Shown: piece after piece, positions 50,632-61,535 of the stretch
Numbering within the stretch: position 1 is the stretch's first letter
Layout of the letters: each line of letters opens with the position of its first letter
DNA from: Sphingomonas sp. BT-65
GTDB lineage: Bacteria > Pseudomonadota > Alphaproteobacteria > Sphingomonadales > Sphingomonadaceae
DNA length: 64,000 nt
Direction: 5' to 3'
Assembly: GCF_026107375.2 (NCBI RefSeq)
Contig: NZ_JAPCIA010000001.1
Span: forward strand, 1,426,001 to 1,490,000
Notes under the pieces: model-generated
Databases searched by the model: none
Seen by the model: the letters and a program-made list of their open reading frames with translations, nothing else
What the model was told of the DNA's origin: nothing
Program-made: the position numbers and the translations under genes

Positions 50632-53238
50632 ATGACCTCCCCCGAACCCATCCGCACCACCTGCGCCTATTGCGGCGTCGGTTGCGGCATCCGCGCGACC
50701 GTCGCCGGCCCGCGCGAAGTGCGGATCGAGGGCGATCCGGATCATCCCGCCAATCATGGCCGGCTCTGCTCGAAAGGCACGCATCTCGGCGAGACGGTCG
50801 GCCTCGAGGGCCGCCTGCTCCACCCGATGATCGGGATGAAGCGCGCAAGCTGGGACAAGGCGCTCAACCTCGTCGCCAAACGCTTCCGCGACGCCGTCGC
50901 CCAGCACGGCCCCAACAGCGTCGCCTTCTACGTCTCCGGCCAGCTGCTCACCGAAGATTATTATGTCGCCAACAAGCTGATGAAGGGCTTCATCGGCTCG
51001 GCCAACATCGACACCAATTCGCGCCTGTGCATGTCGAGCGCGGTCGCCGCTCACACCCGCGCGTTCGGTGAGGATGTCGTCCCCGCGAGCTATGACGATC
51101 TCGACGCCGCCGACCTGTTCGTGCTGGTCGGCTCCAACACCGCCTGGTGCCACCCGATCGTCTATCAGCGCGTCCGCGCGCGGTGCGAAGCGGGCGCCAA
51201 GCTCGTCGTGATCGACCCGCGCCGCACCGAGACCGCCGAGGAAGCCGATCTCCACCTGCCCATCCGCCCCGGCAGCGACGTCGCGCTGATGAATGGGCTG
51301 CTGCAATGGTGCCGCGAGGCGGGGGCGATCGATCAAGACTATCTCGACGCGCATGTCGCGGTGCCCAACGATTTCTGGGACAAGTTAGGAGAGGGAAGCG
51401 ACCTGTGGTCGGTGGCGCGCGTCTGCGACGTGCCGCCATCAGACCTCAGGCGTTTCTACGAATTGTTCGCCGCGAACCCGCGCACCGTCACCCTGTTTAG
51501 CCAAGGGGTGAACCAGTCGATCAGCGGTACCGACCAGGGCAATGCGATCATCAACGTCCACCTCGCCACCGGCCGGATCGGCAAGCCGGGTGCGGCGCCC
51601 TTCTCGATCACCGGCCAGCCCAATGCGATGGGCGGGCGCGAGGTAGGGGGACTCGCCTCCACCCTCGCCGCGCACATGGACTTCGCGCCGGAGAATCGTG
51701 AGCGTGTGCAGCGTTTCTGGGCGTCGCCGTCGATCGCCGAGAAGCCGGGGCTCAAGGCCGTCGACCTGTTCCGCGCGATCGATGAGGGGCGGATCAAGGC
51801 TTTGTGGGTGATGGCGACCAACCCCGCCGTGTCGATGCCCGATGCGGGCCGGGTCCGCGACGCGCTCGCCGCCTGCCCCTTCGTGGTGGTCAGCGACGTG
51901 ATGGAGCGCACCGACACCGGCGAATTCGCGCATGTCCGTCTGCCCGCCGCCGCATGGGGCGAGAAGGATGGCACGGTCACCAATTCCGACCGCACGATCA
52001 GCCGCCAGCGCGCGCTCTTCCCGCTGCCGGGCGAGGCCAAACCCGACTGGTGGATCGTCAAGGAAGTCGCGCGGCGCATGGGGTGGAAGACTCCCTTCGC
52101 CTATGACCGCCCCGCCGAGATCTGGCGCGAGCATTGCCGCCTGTCGACTTATCAGAACGACGGCGCACGGGTGTTTGCGCTGCCCAATGGCGGCGCGGGC
52201 GGCAATTCGGCCTATGAGACGATGGAGCCGCACCGCTGGGGCGGCATGCCCTTCGCCGACGGCCGCTATTCGACCCCCGACCGCCGTGCGCGGCTCGTCC
52301 CCGTCACGCAGCGGCCGCTTCAGGGTCCGCTCGCCGACTGGCCGATGACGCTCAACACCGGCCGCTACCGCGACCAGTGGCACACGATGACCCGCACCGG
52401 CCTGTCGCCCAAGCTCGCCCGCCACCGCGAGGAGCCTCTGGTCGAGGTTCACCCCGACGACGCCGCCGCGCTCGGCATTACCGATGGCGGGCTTGCCCGC
52501 GTCGCGACGCCGCAGGGCGAAAGCATCTTCCGCGCGTCCGTCACCGACGCGCAGCGGCCGGGCGAGCTGTTCACCCCGATCCACTGGACCGATCGCACCT
52601 CGACCGGCGGCCGCACCGGCCTGCTCCCGCGCCCGCTCACCGATCCCTTTTCGGGCCAGCCGGGCTTCAAACTGACCCCGGCCCGGATCGAGCCGGTCGC
52701 GGCCGAATGGCGCGCCTTCCTGATCGTCACCGGCGATCTGCCCGCACCACCCAAATGCCTCTGGGCCACCCGCGTCGCGATCCCCGCGGGCACGCTCTGG
52801 GAGATGGCGGGCAATGGCGACATCCTCCGCATCGAAAAACTGCTCCCCGCGGGCGAGCGGGTCGAGGCGGTCGATCCCGCGCGCGGCACCCGCCGGGTCG
52901 CGATCCTGCGCGAAGGCCGCCTCGCCGCCGCGTTGTTCGTCACCCGCACGGGCGAGCTGCCGCCGCGCGAATGGCTGATCGCGCAGCTGTCCGCGCCGCA
53001 AGTCGCCCCGACCCTGCTCGCCGGCCGCGCCCCCGGCGCCCAACCCGATCGCGGCGCGGTGATCTGCGTGTGCTTCGACGTCGGCCTCAACACGATCGTC
53101 GCTGCGATCCGCGACCAGCAGCTGACCGACGTCACCGCGATCGGCGCAGCGCTTCAGGCCGGCACCAATTGCGGATCATGCCGCCCCGCGCTCGCGCGCA
53201 TCCTCGCCGACACAAGACAGGAGGCCGTAAATGGCTGA
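50632..53238 (+). CDS. Assimilatory nitrate reductase catalytic subunit
   Basis: An 868-residue molybdopterin enzyme. The N-terminal [4Fe-4S] Cys residues are Cys11, Cys14, Cys18 and Cys46 (CAYCGVGC; RLCSKG), with molybdopterin domains after. The C-terminus adds a BFD-like [2Fe-2S] domain (ICVCFDVGLN and NCGSCRPAL), typical of NasA/NasC-type enzymes that take electrons from NAD(P)H or ferredoxin. No dedicated electron-transfer subunit follows. ATG 50632 was chosen; ATG 50620 lies immediately after the repeat GGAGG. It overlaps cobA by eight bases. Confidence 0.96.
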   Translation: MTSPEPIRTTCAYCGVGCGIRATVAGPREVRIEGDPDHPANHGRLCSKGTHLGETVGLEGRLLHPMIGMKRASWDKALNLVAKRFRDAVAQHGPNSVAFYVSGQLLTEDYYVANKLMKGFIGSANIDTNSRLCMSSAVAAHTRAFGEDVVPASYDDLDAADLFVLVGSNTAWCHPIVYQRVRARCEAGAKLVVIDPRRTETAEEADLHLPIRPGSDVALMNGLLQWCREAGAIDQDYLDAHVAVPNDFWDKLGEGSDLWSVARVCDVPPSDLRRFYELFAANPRTVTLFSQGVNQSISGTDQGNAIINVHLATGRIGKPGAAPFSITGQPNAMGGREVGGLASTLAAHMDFAPENRERVQRFWASPSIAEKPGLKAVDLFRAIDEGRIKALWVMATNPAVSMPDAGRVRDALAACPFVVVSDVMERTDTGEFAHVRLPAAAWGEKDGTVTNSDRTISRQRALFPLPGEAKPDWWIVKEVARRMGWKTPFAYDRPAEIWREHCRLSTYQNDGARVFALPNGGAGGNSAYETMEPHRWGGMPFADGRYSTPDRRARLVPVTQRPLQGPLADWPMTLNTGRYRDQWHTMTRTGLSPKLARHREEPLVEVHPDDAAALGITDGGLARVATPQGESIFRASVTDAQRPGELFTPIHWTDRTSTGGRTGLLPRPLTDPFSGQPGFKLTPARIEPVAAEWRAFLIVTGDLPAPPKCLWATRVAIPAGTLWEMAGNGDILRIEKLLPAGERVEAVDPARGTRRVAILREGRLAAALFVTRTGELPPREWLIAQLSAPQVAPTLLAGRAPGAQPDRGAVICVCFDVGLNTIVAAIRDQQLTDVTAIGAALQAGTNCGSCRPALARILADTRQEAVNG

Positions 53239-54001
53239 CGATTTTCCACCCGGCAGCGTGTGGCTGGTCGGCGCTGGCCCTGGCGATGTCGAACTGCTCA
53301 CGCTAAAGGCCGCCCGGCTGATCGCAACCGCAGAAATCGTCTTCTACGACGCGCTGGTCGGTCCCGAGATCCTCGCGCTCGCCGCGCACGCGGAGCTGAT
53401 CCCCGTGGGCAAGCGCGCAGGCCGCCACTCCAAGGATCAGGACGCAATCAACGGCCTGCTCGTCGAGGCCGCGTTGCGCGGCAAGCGGGTCGTCCGCCTC
53501 AAGGGCGGTGACCCCGCGATCTTCGCGCGCAGCGCCGAGGAGATGGAGGCCTGCGCCCGTGCCGGGATTGTCGCGCGCATCTGCCCTGGCATCACCACCG
53601 CCAGCGCGGCCGCCGCCTCGGCGAGCCTCTCGCTCTCGCTGCGCGGCCTCGCCCGCCGCGTCCAGTTCGTGACGGCGCACGCCCGCGCGGGCGAAGCGCT
53701 CGACCTCGACTGGCCCGCGCTCGCCCATGCCGGCTCGACCCTCGCCTTCTACATGGGCCGCGGCGCGACGCGTGAGATCAGCGAGCAGCTGACCGCCGCC
53801 GGTCTCCCCGGTTCGACCCCGGTCCTCGTCGCCTGCGACGTCAGCCTGCCGACCGAGCAGCATCTCTCCACCCGGCTCGATCTGCTTCCGCTCGCGGTCA
53901 AGTCGATCGCCGGCAACCGCCCGACCCTGCTGCTGATCGGCGAGGCCGTCGCCCGCCCCACCGCCGTCCACGCCGCCCCCGCGCGAGCGCTCACCGCATG
54001 A
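53231..54001 (+). CDS. cobA: Uroporphyrinogen-III C-methyltransferase
   Basis: A 256-residue SAM-dependent enzyme making precorrin-2, the precursor of siroheme used by NirB. The family motifs VGAGPGDVELLTLKAARLI, KGGDPAIFARS and CPGITTASAAAA are present. Only the methyltransferase module is here, not a CysG fusion. The ATG has AGGAGG upstream inside the reductase gene. Coupled with mobA by ATGA. Confidence 0.95.
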   Translation: MADDFPPGSVWLVGAGPGDVELLTLKAARLIATAEIVFYDALVGPEILALAAHAELIPVGKRAGRHSKDQDAINGLLVEAALRGKRVVRLKGGDPAIFARSAEEMEACARAGIVARICPGITTASAAAASASLSLSLRGLARRVQFVTAHARAGEALDLDWPALAHAGSTLAFYMGRGATREISEQLTAAGLPGSTPVLVACDVSLPTEQHLSTRLDLLPLAVKSIAGNRPTLLLIGEAVARPTAVHAAPARALTA

Positions 54002-54534
54002 CCCTCCCGCCGCGCACCCTCGGCGCCGTGCTCGCGGGCGGTGCCTCCCGGCGCTTCGGCAGCGACAAGGCGCATGCTTCGCTCGGCGGGACGCCGATGC
54101 TCGACCACATCGTCACCGCCCTCGCGCCTCAAGTCACCGATCTCGTCATCTGCGGTCGCAGCTGGAGCAATCTCCGGACACTTTCCGATGCCACCCCCGA
54201 ACGCATCGGCCCCCTGGCCGGTCTCGAATCGGCCCTTCGCTTCGCCGCCGCGAACGGCTTCGATGCCGTGCTCACCGCCCCCGTCGATGTCGTCCCGCTC
54301 CCGCACAACCTCACCGCGCGCCTGGCCGGTCCGCGCGCCGCGGTGTTCGAGCAGCAGTGGCTGATCGGTTACTGGCCTTCCAGCCTGCACGCTGCGCTTG
54401 CCGCGTTCCTCGCCACCGGCGACCATCGCTGGCGCGCCTGGATCGAGCTTTGCGGAGCAATCCCGGTGGCCGAACCGCACCCGCTCCACAACATCAACAC
54501 GCGCGCCGACTGGACCGCTGCCCGCGCCGCCTAG
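53998..54534 (+). CDS. mobA: Molybdenum cofactor guanylyltransferase
   Basis: A 178-residue MobA that adds GMP to molybdopterin, giving the MGD cofactor of the nitrate reductase. LAGGASRRFGSDKA is the GTP-binding signature, IGPLAGLESAL and TAPVDVVPLP hold the guanine and metal sites. It ends the nitrate operon. Its stop overlaps the stop of the convergent LysR gene by four bases. Confidence 0.93.
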   Translation: MTLPPRTLGAVLAGGASRRFGSDKAHASLGGTPMLDHIVTALAPQVTDLVICGRSWSNLRTLSDATPERIGPLAGLESALRFAAANGFDAVLTAPVDVVPLPHNLTARLAGPRAAVFEQQWLIGYWPSSLHAALAAFLATGDHRWRAWIELCGAIPVAEPHPLHNINTRADWTAARAA

Positions 54535-55439
54535 CCCGGACCCGATCGCCCCCGATAGCGCAGTGCCTGCAGCACGATGCGGAACGCGGGCGACGGCTGG
54601 CGACGGCTCGGATAATAAAGGTGGTAGCCGTCGAACGGCTCGCACCAGTCATCAAGCACACGGACCAGTGCGCCGCTCGCGAGCTGCGCTTCGAATTGAT
54701 CCTCCATCAGGAAGGCGATGCCGCGTCCGGCGATCGCTGCATCGGCGATGAGATCGACATCGTTGAGCACCAACTGCCCTTCGACCCGCACCCGCAGCTC
54801 GCGCCCGCCCCGCTCGAACTCCCACGCATACAGGTTGCCGGCACTGATCATCCGCAGATTGATGCAGTTGTGCTGCGCCAGGTCGTGCGGCGTGTGCGGG
54901 ATTCCGTGCTTCTCGAAATAGGCCGGCGCGCCGACCGCGGCCATGCGCAGCCGCGGACCGATCGGCACCGCGATCATGTCCTTCTCCAGCCGCTCGCCCA
55001 ACCGGACGCCGGCGTCGAAGCGTTCGGCGACGATGTCCTTGAGCCCGGCGTCGACGTCCAGCTCGATCCGGATGTCCGGATGCTCGGCCGTCAGCCGGTC
55101 GATCGCCGGCCATAGCACCGCACGCGCAGCATGTTTCGAGGTGGTGATCCGCACCGTCCCTGCCGGCCGTTCACGCAGCTCGGTCAGCGAGGCGAGCTTG
55201 ACGTCGATCTCATCGAGCGCCGGCCGCAGCGTCTCGAGCAGCCGCTCGCCCGCTTCGGTCGGCGCCACGCTGCGCGTCGTGCGGGTAAGCAGACGCAGCC
55301 CCAGCCGTGCCTCGAGCCGGCGCATCGAATGGCTGAGCGCCGACTGCGAGAGGCCGAGCTTGGCGGCAGCGCGCGTGAAGCTCCGCTCCTCGGCGACCGC
55401 GAGGAACATGGTGAGGCTTCCGAGTTCCTCACGCCGCAT
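54531..55439 (-). CDS. LysR-family transcriptional regulator
   Basis: A 302-residue regulator with an N-terminal helix-turn-helix (FTRAAAKLGLSQSALSHSMRRLEARLGLRLLTR) and a periplasmic-binding-like effector domain. It is divergent from the aldo/keto reductase (gap 55440-55590), which suggests it controls that gene, as commonly seen for LysR pairs. The ligand is unknown. Confidence 0.95.
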   Translation of the reverse strand: MRREELGSLTMFLAVAEERSFTRAAAKLGLSQSALSHSMRRLEARLGLRLLTRTTRSVAPTEAGERLLETLRPALDEIDVKLASLTELRERPAGTVRITTSKHAARAVLWPAIDRLTAEHPDIRIELDVDAGLKDIVAERFDAGVRLGERLEKDMIAVPIGPRLRMAAVGAPAYFEKHGIPHTPHDLAQHNCINLRMISAGNLYAWEFERGGRELRVRVEGQLVLNDVDLIADAAIAGRGIAFLMEDQFEAQLASGALVRVLDDWCEPFDGYHLYYPSRRQPSPAFRIVLQALRYRGRSGPG

Positions 55440-55581
55440 GCCGCGGTCCGAACGCGCTTGGTTCCATGACTGAGAATCATAGACCCAAGCGACCTTCCCT
55501 GTCTAATTGCAACAGCGGAGACTACCTAAGTTGGTCCTCGAACAATGGTGGCGCAGCCTGTGATGAGCGCCTCTCCAATAG

Positions 55582-56574
<993 letters not shown>

Positions 56575-56733
56575 GCGGGAGCGCCAGAACATGGTGGAGC
56601 GCGAAACCGGGAAGAACGTGATATGGATGGAGTCGATCATTGACGCGCGTGATCGCTCAGATGACGGCAGCGACTACAATGGCCGGCGCTGAACCGGCAA
56701 ATCGCGACGGACGCGCAGGATGGGAGCCAGGAC

Positions 56734-57366
56734 ATGAAGCAAGACGAGTTCGGCGTTACGCGGCGTAGCGTGCTGGTCGGCGGCAGCGCCTCGGTCGCCG
56801 TCGTGGCGGTTCCCGCGGCGGAGGCGGGAACGCCGCCGCCCCAACCCATCGATGCCGCGGTCCCGGTGGCCCTCACCGTCAACGGCGCGAAGCGCGAGCT
56901 CGCGCTCGATCCCCGCACCACGCTGCTCGACGCGCTGCGCGAGCATCTGCGCCTCACCGGCACCAAGAAAGGCTGCGACCACGGCCAGTGCGGTGCCTGC
57001 ACCGTAATCGTCGAGGGGCGGCGCATCAACGCGTGCCTAAGCCTGGCAGTGATGCACGACGGCGACGAGGTGACCACGATCGAGGGCCTCGGCACGCCCG
57101 GCAAGCTCCATCCGATGCAGGCCGCCTTCGTCAAGCATGACGGCTATCAGTGCGGCTATTGCACGCCCGGGCAGATCTGCTCGGCGGTCGCCGTGCTCGC
57201 CGAGATCAAAGCAGGCGTGCCGAGCCACGTCACCCAGGACCTCACCGCCCGCCCGCGCGCCACCAATGACGAGATGCGCGAGCGGATGAGCGGCAATATC
57301 TGCCGCTGCGGCGCCTATTCGAACATCCTCGACGCGATGACCGAAGTCGCCGGGAGGCGCGCATGA
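56734..57366 (+). CDS. paoA: Periplasmic aldehyde oxidoreductase, [2Fe-2S] subunit
   Basis: A 210-residue iron-sulfur subunit with two [2Fe-2S] sites: [11 protein letters not shown] with CLSL, and CGYCTPGQ with CRCGAY. The twin-arginine motif [13 protein letters not shown] at the N-terminus targets the preassembled complex to the periplasm. It opens the pao group; its stop overlaps paoB by four bases. Transcription probably starts in 56575-56733. Confidence 0.95.
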   Translation: MKQDEFGVTRRSVLVGGSASVAVVAVPAAEAGTPPPQPIDAAVPVALTVNGAKRELALDPRTTLLDALREHLRLTGTKKGCDHGQCGACTVIVEGRRINACLSLAVMHDGDEVTTIEGLGTPGKLHPMQAAFVKHDGYQCGYCTPGQICSAVAVLAEIKAGVPSHVTQDLTARPRATNDEMRERMSGNICRCGAYSNILDAMTEVAGRRA

Positions 57367-58313
57367 GACCCTTCACTTACGAGCGCGTGACCACCCCCGC
57401 AGAGGCGGCGGCCGCGGCCGCGCGCACCCAGGGCGCCCGGTTCGTCGCCGGCGGCACCAACCTGCTCGACCTGATGAAGCTCCAGATCGAGGCGCCGACT
57501 CACCTGATCGACGTCAACCGCATCGGGCTCGACCGGATCGAGGCGACTCCTGAGGGCGGCGTTCGCATCGGCGCGCTGGTGCGCAACACTGATCTCGCCG
57601 CCGACCGGCGCATCCGCAAGGACTATGGCGTGCTCTCGCGCGCGCTGCTCGCCGGTGCGTCGGGCCAGCTCCGCAACCGCGCGACCACCGCCGGCAACCT
57701 GCTCCAGCGCACCCGTTGCCCCTATTTCTACGACACCAACCAGGCGTGCAACAAGCGCAAGCCCGGCTCGGGCTGCGCGGCGATCGGCGGGTTCAGCCGT
57801 CAGCTCGGCGTGATTGGGACGAGCGAGGCGTGCATCGCCACGCATCCGAGCGACATGGCCGTCGCGATGCGCGCGCTCGACGCGACGGTGGAGACGGTGA
57901 AGCCCGATGGCGCGACGCGCGCCGTCCCGCTCGCCAACTTCCATGTGCTCCCGGGCGACACGCCGCATGCCGAGACCGTGCTCGAAAACGGGGAATTGAT
58001 CACCGCGGTGACGCTGCCCGCGCCGCTGGGCGGCACGCATGTCTACCACAAGGTGCGCGACCGCACCTCCTATGCCTTCGCGCTGGTCTCGGTCGCCGCG
58101 GTCCTGCAGCGTGACGGCAGTGGCCGGGTTGCGGTCGGCGGGATCGCGCCCAAGCCGTGGCGCGTCGAAACAGCCGAGGCAGCACTGCCGCAGGGTGCAA
58201 AGGCCGCGGCCGGCATCCTCCTCGCGGGTGCCCAGCCGACCAAGGACAATGCGTTCAAGCTGCCCCTCGTCGAGCGCACGCTCGGCGCGGTGCTGGCGCA
58301 GGCAAGGGGTTGA
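57363..58313 (+). CDS. paoB: Aldehyde oxidoreductase, FAD-binding subunit
   Basis: A 316-residue flavoprotein of the xanthine dehydrogenase FAD-subunit family. [11 protein letters not shown] binds FAD, and [20 protein letters not shown] matches the family. A Cys-rich loop ([11 protein letters not shown], then CAAIGG) corresponds to the additional [4Fe-4S] site of PaoB. It lacks its own export signal, as expected for transport with PaoA. Confidence 0.94.
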   Translation: MRPFTYERVTTPAEAAAAAARTQGARFVAGGTNLLDLMKLQIEAPTHLIDVNRIGLDRIEATPEGGVRIGALVRNTDLAADRRIRKDYGVLSRALLAGASGQLRNRATTAGNLLQRTRCPYFYDTNQACNKRKPGSGCAAIGGFSRQLGVIGTSEACIATHPSDMAVAMRALDATVETVKPDGATRAVPLANFHVLPGDTPHAETVLENGELITAVTLPAPLGGTHVYHKVRDRTSYAFALVSVAAVLQRDGSGRVAVGGIAPKPWRVETAEAALPQGAKAAAGILLAGAQPTKDNAFKLPLVERTLGAVLAQARG

Positions 58314-58317
58314 TCCG

Positions 58318-60504
58318 ATGAAGTTCGACACGCCCGCCGGGACCAACCCGATCGACCAGCTCAAGGTCGTCGGCAAGCCCACCGACCGTATCGACGGCCC
58401 GCTCAAGGTGTGCGGCCAGGCGCCGTACGCCTATGAGCAGCCCGCGCCGAACGCGGCCTATGGCTATGTCGTTGGCGCCGCGATCGCCAAGGGGCGGATC
58501 GAGGCGATCGACCTCACCGCCGCGAAGGCCGCACCCGGCGTGCTGGCGATCATCACCGCCGACAATGCCGGCAAGCTCGAAAAGGGCAATTTCAACACCG
58601 CCCGCCTGCTCGGCGGCCCCGAGATCCAGCATTATCACCAGGCGGTGGCGCTGGTCGTCGCCGAAACCTTCGAGCAGGCGCGCGCCGCCGCCGCGCTGGT
58701 CCGCGTCGACTATGCCCGCGGCAAGGGCGCGTTCGATCTGCATGCCGCGAAGGATTCCGCGCAGCCCTCGCGCGAGCAGGCCGATCTCAAGCTCGGCGAC
58801 TTCGCCGCCGCCTTCGCCTCGGCGCCAGTGACGATCGACGCGACCTACCACACCCCCGACCAGGCGCATGCGATGATGGAGCCCCATGCCAGCATCGCGG
58901 CGTGGGAGGGCGACCAGCTCACGCTGTGGACCGCGAACCAGATGATCAACTGGGGCCGCGGCGACGTCGCCCGCACGCTCGGCATCCCGCGCGAGAAGGT
59001 GCGGCTGGTCTCGCCCTATATCGGCGGCGGCTTCGGCGGGAAGCTGTTCGTCCGCGCCGACGCGATCCTCGCCGCGCTCGGCGCCAAGGCCGCCGGCCGC
59101 CCGGTCAAGGTCGCGCTGACCCGGCCGCTGATGTTCAACAACACGCCGCACCGCCCGGCGACGATCCAGCGCATCCGCCTCGGCGCGACGCGCGAGGGCA
59201 AGATCACCGCGATCGGGCACGAGAACTGGTCGGGCGACCTGCCCGGCGGCGGCATCGAGAACGGCGTGCAGCAGACGCGCTTCCTCTATGCCGGCGAGAA
59301 CCGCATGCTGCAGTGCCGCCTCGCAGTGCTCGACTTGCCCGAGGGCAATGCGATGCGCGCGCCGGGCGAGGCGCCCGGCATGATGGCGCTCGAGATCGCG
59401 ATCGACGAGATGGCCGAGAAGCTCGGCATAGACCCGGTCGAGTTCCGCATCCTCAACGACACGCAGGTCGTACCGGAGGACCCGCCCAAGCCCTTCTCGC
59501 AGCGCCAGCTGGTCGAGTGCCTGCGCCAGGGCGCCGAACGGTTTGGCTGGAGCAAGCGCTCGGCGACTCCCGCCAGCGTGCGCGACGGACAGTGGCTGGT
59601 CGGCATGGGCGTCGCCGCGGGCTTCCGCAACGCGCCGACCATGAAATCGGCCGCGCGCGTGCGGCTCGCCGCCGACGGGCGCGTGACGGTCGAGACCGAC
59701 ATGACCGATATCGGCACCGGCACCTATACGATCATCGCGCAGACCGCGGCGGAGACGATGGGCGTGCCGCTCGACCGGGTCGACGTGCGGCTGGGCGATT
59801 CGACCTTTCCGGTGTCGGCCGGATCGGGCGGGCAATGGGGTGCGGCAAGCTCGACCTCGGGAGTCTATGTCGCGTGCATGAAGCTGCGCGAGACGGTCGC
59901 GCAGAAGCTCGGCCTCGATCCGGCCACCGTGACCTTCAGCAGCGGCCGCGTGCGGTCCGGGCGGCGCAGCGTGGCGCTCGGCGACGCAGCCCGGGACGGG
60001 GAAATCGTCGTCGAGGACGCGATCGAGTTCGGCGATCTCGCCCGCCGCTACCAGCAATCGACCTTTGCCGGGCATTTCGTCGAGGCGGCGGTGCATGCCC
60101 ATACCGGCGAGATGCGCGTGCGCCGCATGCTCGCGGTGTGCGCCGCAGGGCGCATCCTCAACCCCAAGTCCGCGCGCAGCCAGGTGATCGGCGCGATGAC
60201 CATGGCAGTCGGCGCCGCGCTGATGGAGGAGCTCGCGGTCGACAAGCGCTTCGGCTTCTTCGTCAACCACGACCTCGCGGGTTACGAGGTGCCGGTCCAT
60301 GCCGACATCCCGCACCAGGAATGCATCTTCCTCGACGAGGCCGATCCGCTGTCTTCGCCGATGAAGGCCAAGGGCGTCGGCGAGCTCGGCATTTGCGGCG
60401 TGGCCGCGGCGGTGGCGAACGCGGTCTACAACGCCACCGGGGTGCGCGTGCGCGAATATCCGATCACGCTCGACAAGTTCTTCGAACGGCTGCCGACCGC
60501 GTGA
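58318..60504 (+). CDS. paoC: Aldehyde oxidoreductase, molybdopterin subunit
   Basis: A 728-residue catalytic subunit using a molybdopterin cytosine dinucleotide cofactor. Conserved text includes YIGGGFGGK, PGEAPGMMALEIA, GTGTYTIIAQTAAE and the C-terminal VGELGICGVAAAV with the catalytic-type Glu. ATG 58318 follows paoB by four bases; the longer in-frame reading overlaps paoB in another frame and is rejected. It oxidises aldehydes, often aromatic, to acids. Confidence 0.95.
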   Translation: MKFDTPAGTNPIDQLKVVGKPTDRIDGPLKVCGQAPYAYEQPAPNAAYGYVVGAAIAKGRIEAIDLTAAKAAPGVLAIITADNAGKLEKGNFNTARLLGGPEIQHYHQAVALVVAETFEQARAAAALVRVDYARGKGAFDLHAAKDSAQPSREQADLKLGDFAAAFASAPVTIDATYHTPDQAHAMMEPHASIAAWEGDQLTLWTANQMINWGRGDVARTLGIPREKVRLVSPYIGGGFGGKLFVRADAILAALGAKAAGRPVKVALTRPLMFNNTPHRPATIQRIRLGATREGKITAIGHENWSGDLPGGGIENGVQQTRFLYAGENRMLQCRLAVLDLPEGNAMRAPGEAPGMMALEIAIDEMAEKLGIDPVEFRILNDTQVVPEDPPKPFSQRQLVECLRQGAERFGWSKRSATPASVRDGQWLVGMGVAAGFRNAPTMKSAARVRLAADGRVTVETDMTDIGTGTYTIIAQTAAETMGVPLDRVDVRLGDSTFPVSAGSGGQWGAASSTSGVYVACMKLRETVAQKLGLDPATVTFSSGRVRSGRRSVALGDAARDGEIVVEDAIEFGDLARRYQQSTFAGHFVEAAVHAHTGEMRVRRMLAVCAAGRILNPKSARSQVIGAMTMAVGAALMEELAVDKRFGFFVNHDLAGYEVPVHADIPHQECIFLDEADPLSSPMKAKGVGELGICGVAAAVANAVYNATGVRVREYPITLDKFFERLPTA

Positions 60505-60523
60505 GCCAAGTCCCGGCACAAGC

Positions 60524-61447
60524 GTGAGCGACATCGACATCATCCTGGACGCGGCGGCGCGCTGGCGCGGCGATCGCATGGCGCTCGCGACCGTCATCTC
60601 GACCTGGGGATCGGCGCCGCGCCCCGCCGGCAGCCACATGCTGATTAATGGCGACGGCCGCTTCGAGGGTTCGGTGTCCGGCGGATGCGTCGAGGGCGAC
60701 ATCCTCCAGGCAGCGGCCGAGGTCATCGCCGGCGCGCCCGCCATGCTCAAACGCTATGGCGTTTCCGATGCCTCAGCGTGGGAAGTCGGCATGCCCTGCG
60801 GCGGCGAAATCGCCGTGCTGGTCCAGTCCATTTCCGATCCGGGCTTTCCGCCCGCCCTGTTCGATCGCATCGCGCAGGCCCGTGATGCCGGCGAGCGTCT
60901 CATCATCTCGACCGATCTCGAAACCGGGTCGAGCCGCGAAGGCGACGGCCCGGGCTTCGTCAACCGCTACGATCCGCCCCGCCGCCTGCTGATCGTCGGT
61001 GCGGTCCAGATCGCCCAGACGCTCGCCATGCTTGCCCGGCAGGTCGGCGTCATGGCGGTCGTGATCGATCCGCGCGGCCGTTTCCTGACGGCGGAGCGCT
61101 TCCCCGATTGCGAGCTCGACGATGGCTGGCCCGACGAGGCGATTGCCCGGCGCCGGCCGGACATGGCCACCGCGGTCGTCACCTTGAGCCACGACCCGAA
61201 GATCGACGACCCCGCCCTGATCGCCGCCCTCGCCGCGCCGACCGGCTATGTCGCCGCGCTGGGATCACGGCGCAGCCATGCGGCGCGGCTCGAACGCCTG
61301 GCGGACGCAGGCGTGACGCCGCACGATCGCGCACGCGTGCAGGGGCCCGCCGGGCTCGACATCGGCGCGCTCGGCGCGGCGGAGATCGCGCTGTCCATCG
61401 CCGCGGGCATGGTCGCAGCGTTCAACACGCCGTCGGCAACGACTTAG
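60524..61447 (+). CDS. paoD: XdhC/PaoD-type molybdenum-cofactor chaperone
   Basis: A 307-residue XdhC-family protein that inserts and protects the cofactor of PaoC. The N-terminal domain has TVISTWGSAPRPAGSHMLI and GSVSGGCVEGD; the C-terminal Rossmann-like domain has LIVGAVQIAQ and ALGSRRSHAARLERL. GTG start 60524 lies 17 bases after paoC. Not a structural subunit. Confidence 0.93.
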   Translation: MSDIDIILDAAARWRGDRMALATVISTWGSAPRPAGSHMLINGDGRFEGSVSGGCVEGDILQAAAEVIAGAPAMLKRYGVSDASAWEVGMPCGGEIAVLVQSISDPGFPPALFDRIAQARDAGERLIISTDLETGSSREGDGPGFVNRYDPPRRLLIVGAVQIAQTLAMLARQVGVMAVVIDPRGRFLTAERFPDCELDDGWPDEAIARRRPDMATAVVTLSHDPKIDDPALIAALAAPTGYVAALGSRRSHAARLERLADAGVTPHDRARVQGPAGLDIGALGAAEIALSIAAGMVAAFNTPSATT

Positions 61448-61535
61448 AACGCAAGCGGCCTGCTGACCCGGTTCCGCGCAAAAAGATCGAGTTAAACGCT
61501 ACCGAGGGCTATGCCGATGCCGAGGGAGACATTGC

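Noticed and set aside
56639..56680. Promoter TTGACG with TACAAT before paoA
   Set aside because: The two boxes are 29 bases apart, far from the 16-18 base optimum.
58255..60750. An 831-codon leftward frame opposite paoC and part of paoB
   Set aside because: Composition is His/Arg/Gly/Ala-rich with no motif; it mirrors the codon bias of the real rightward genes.
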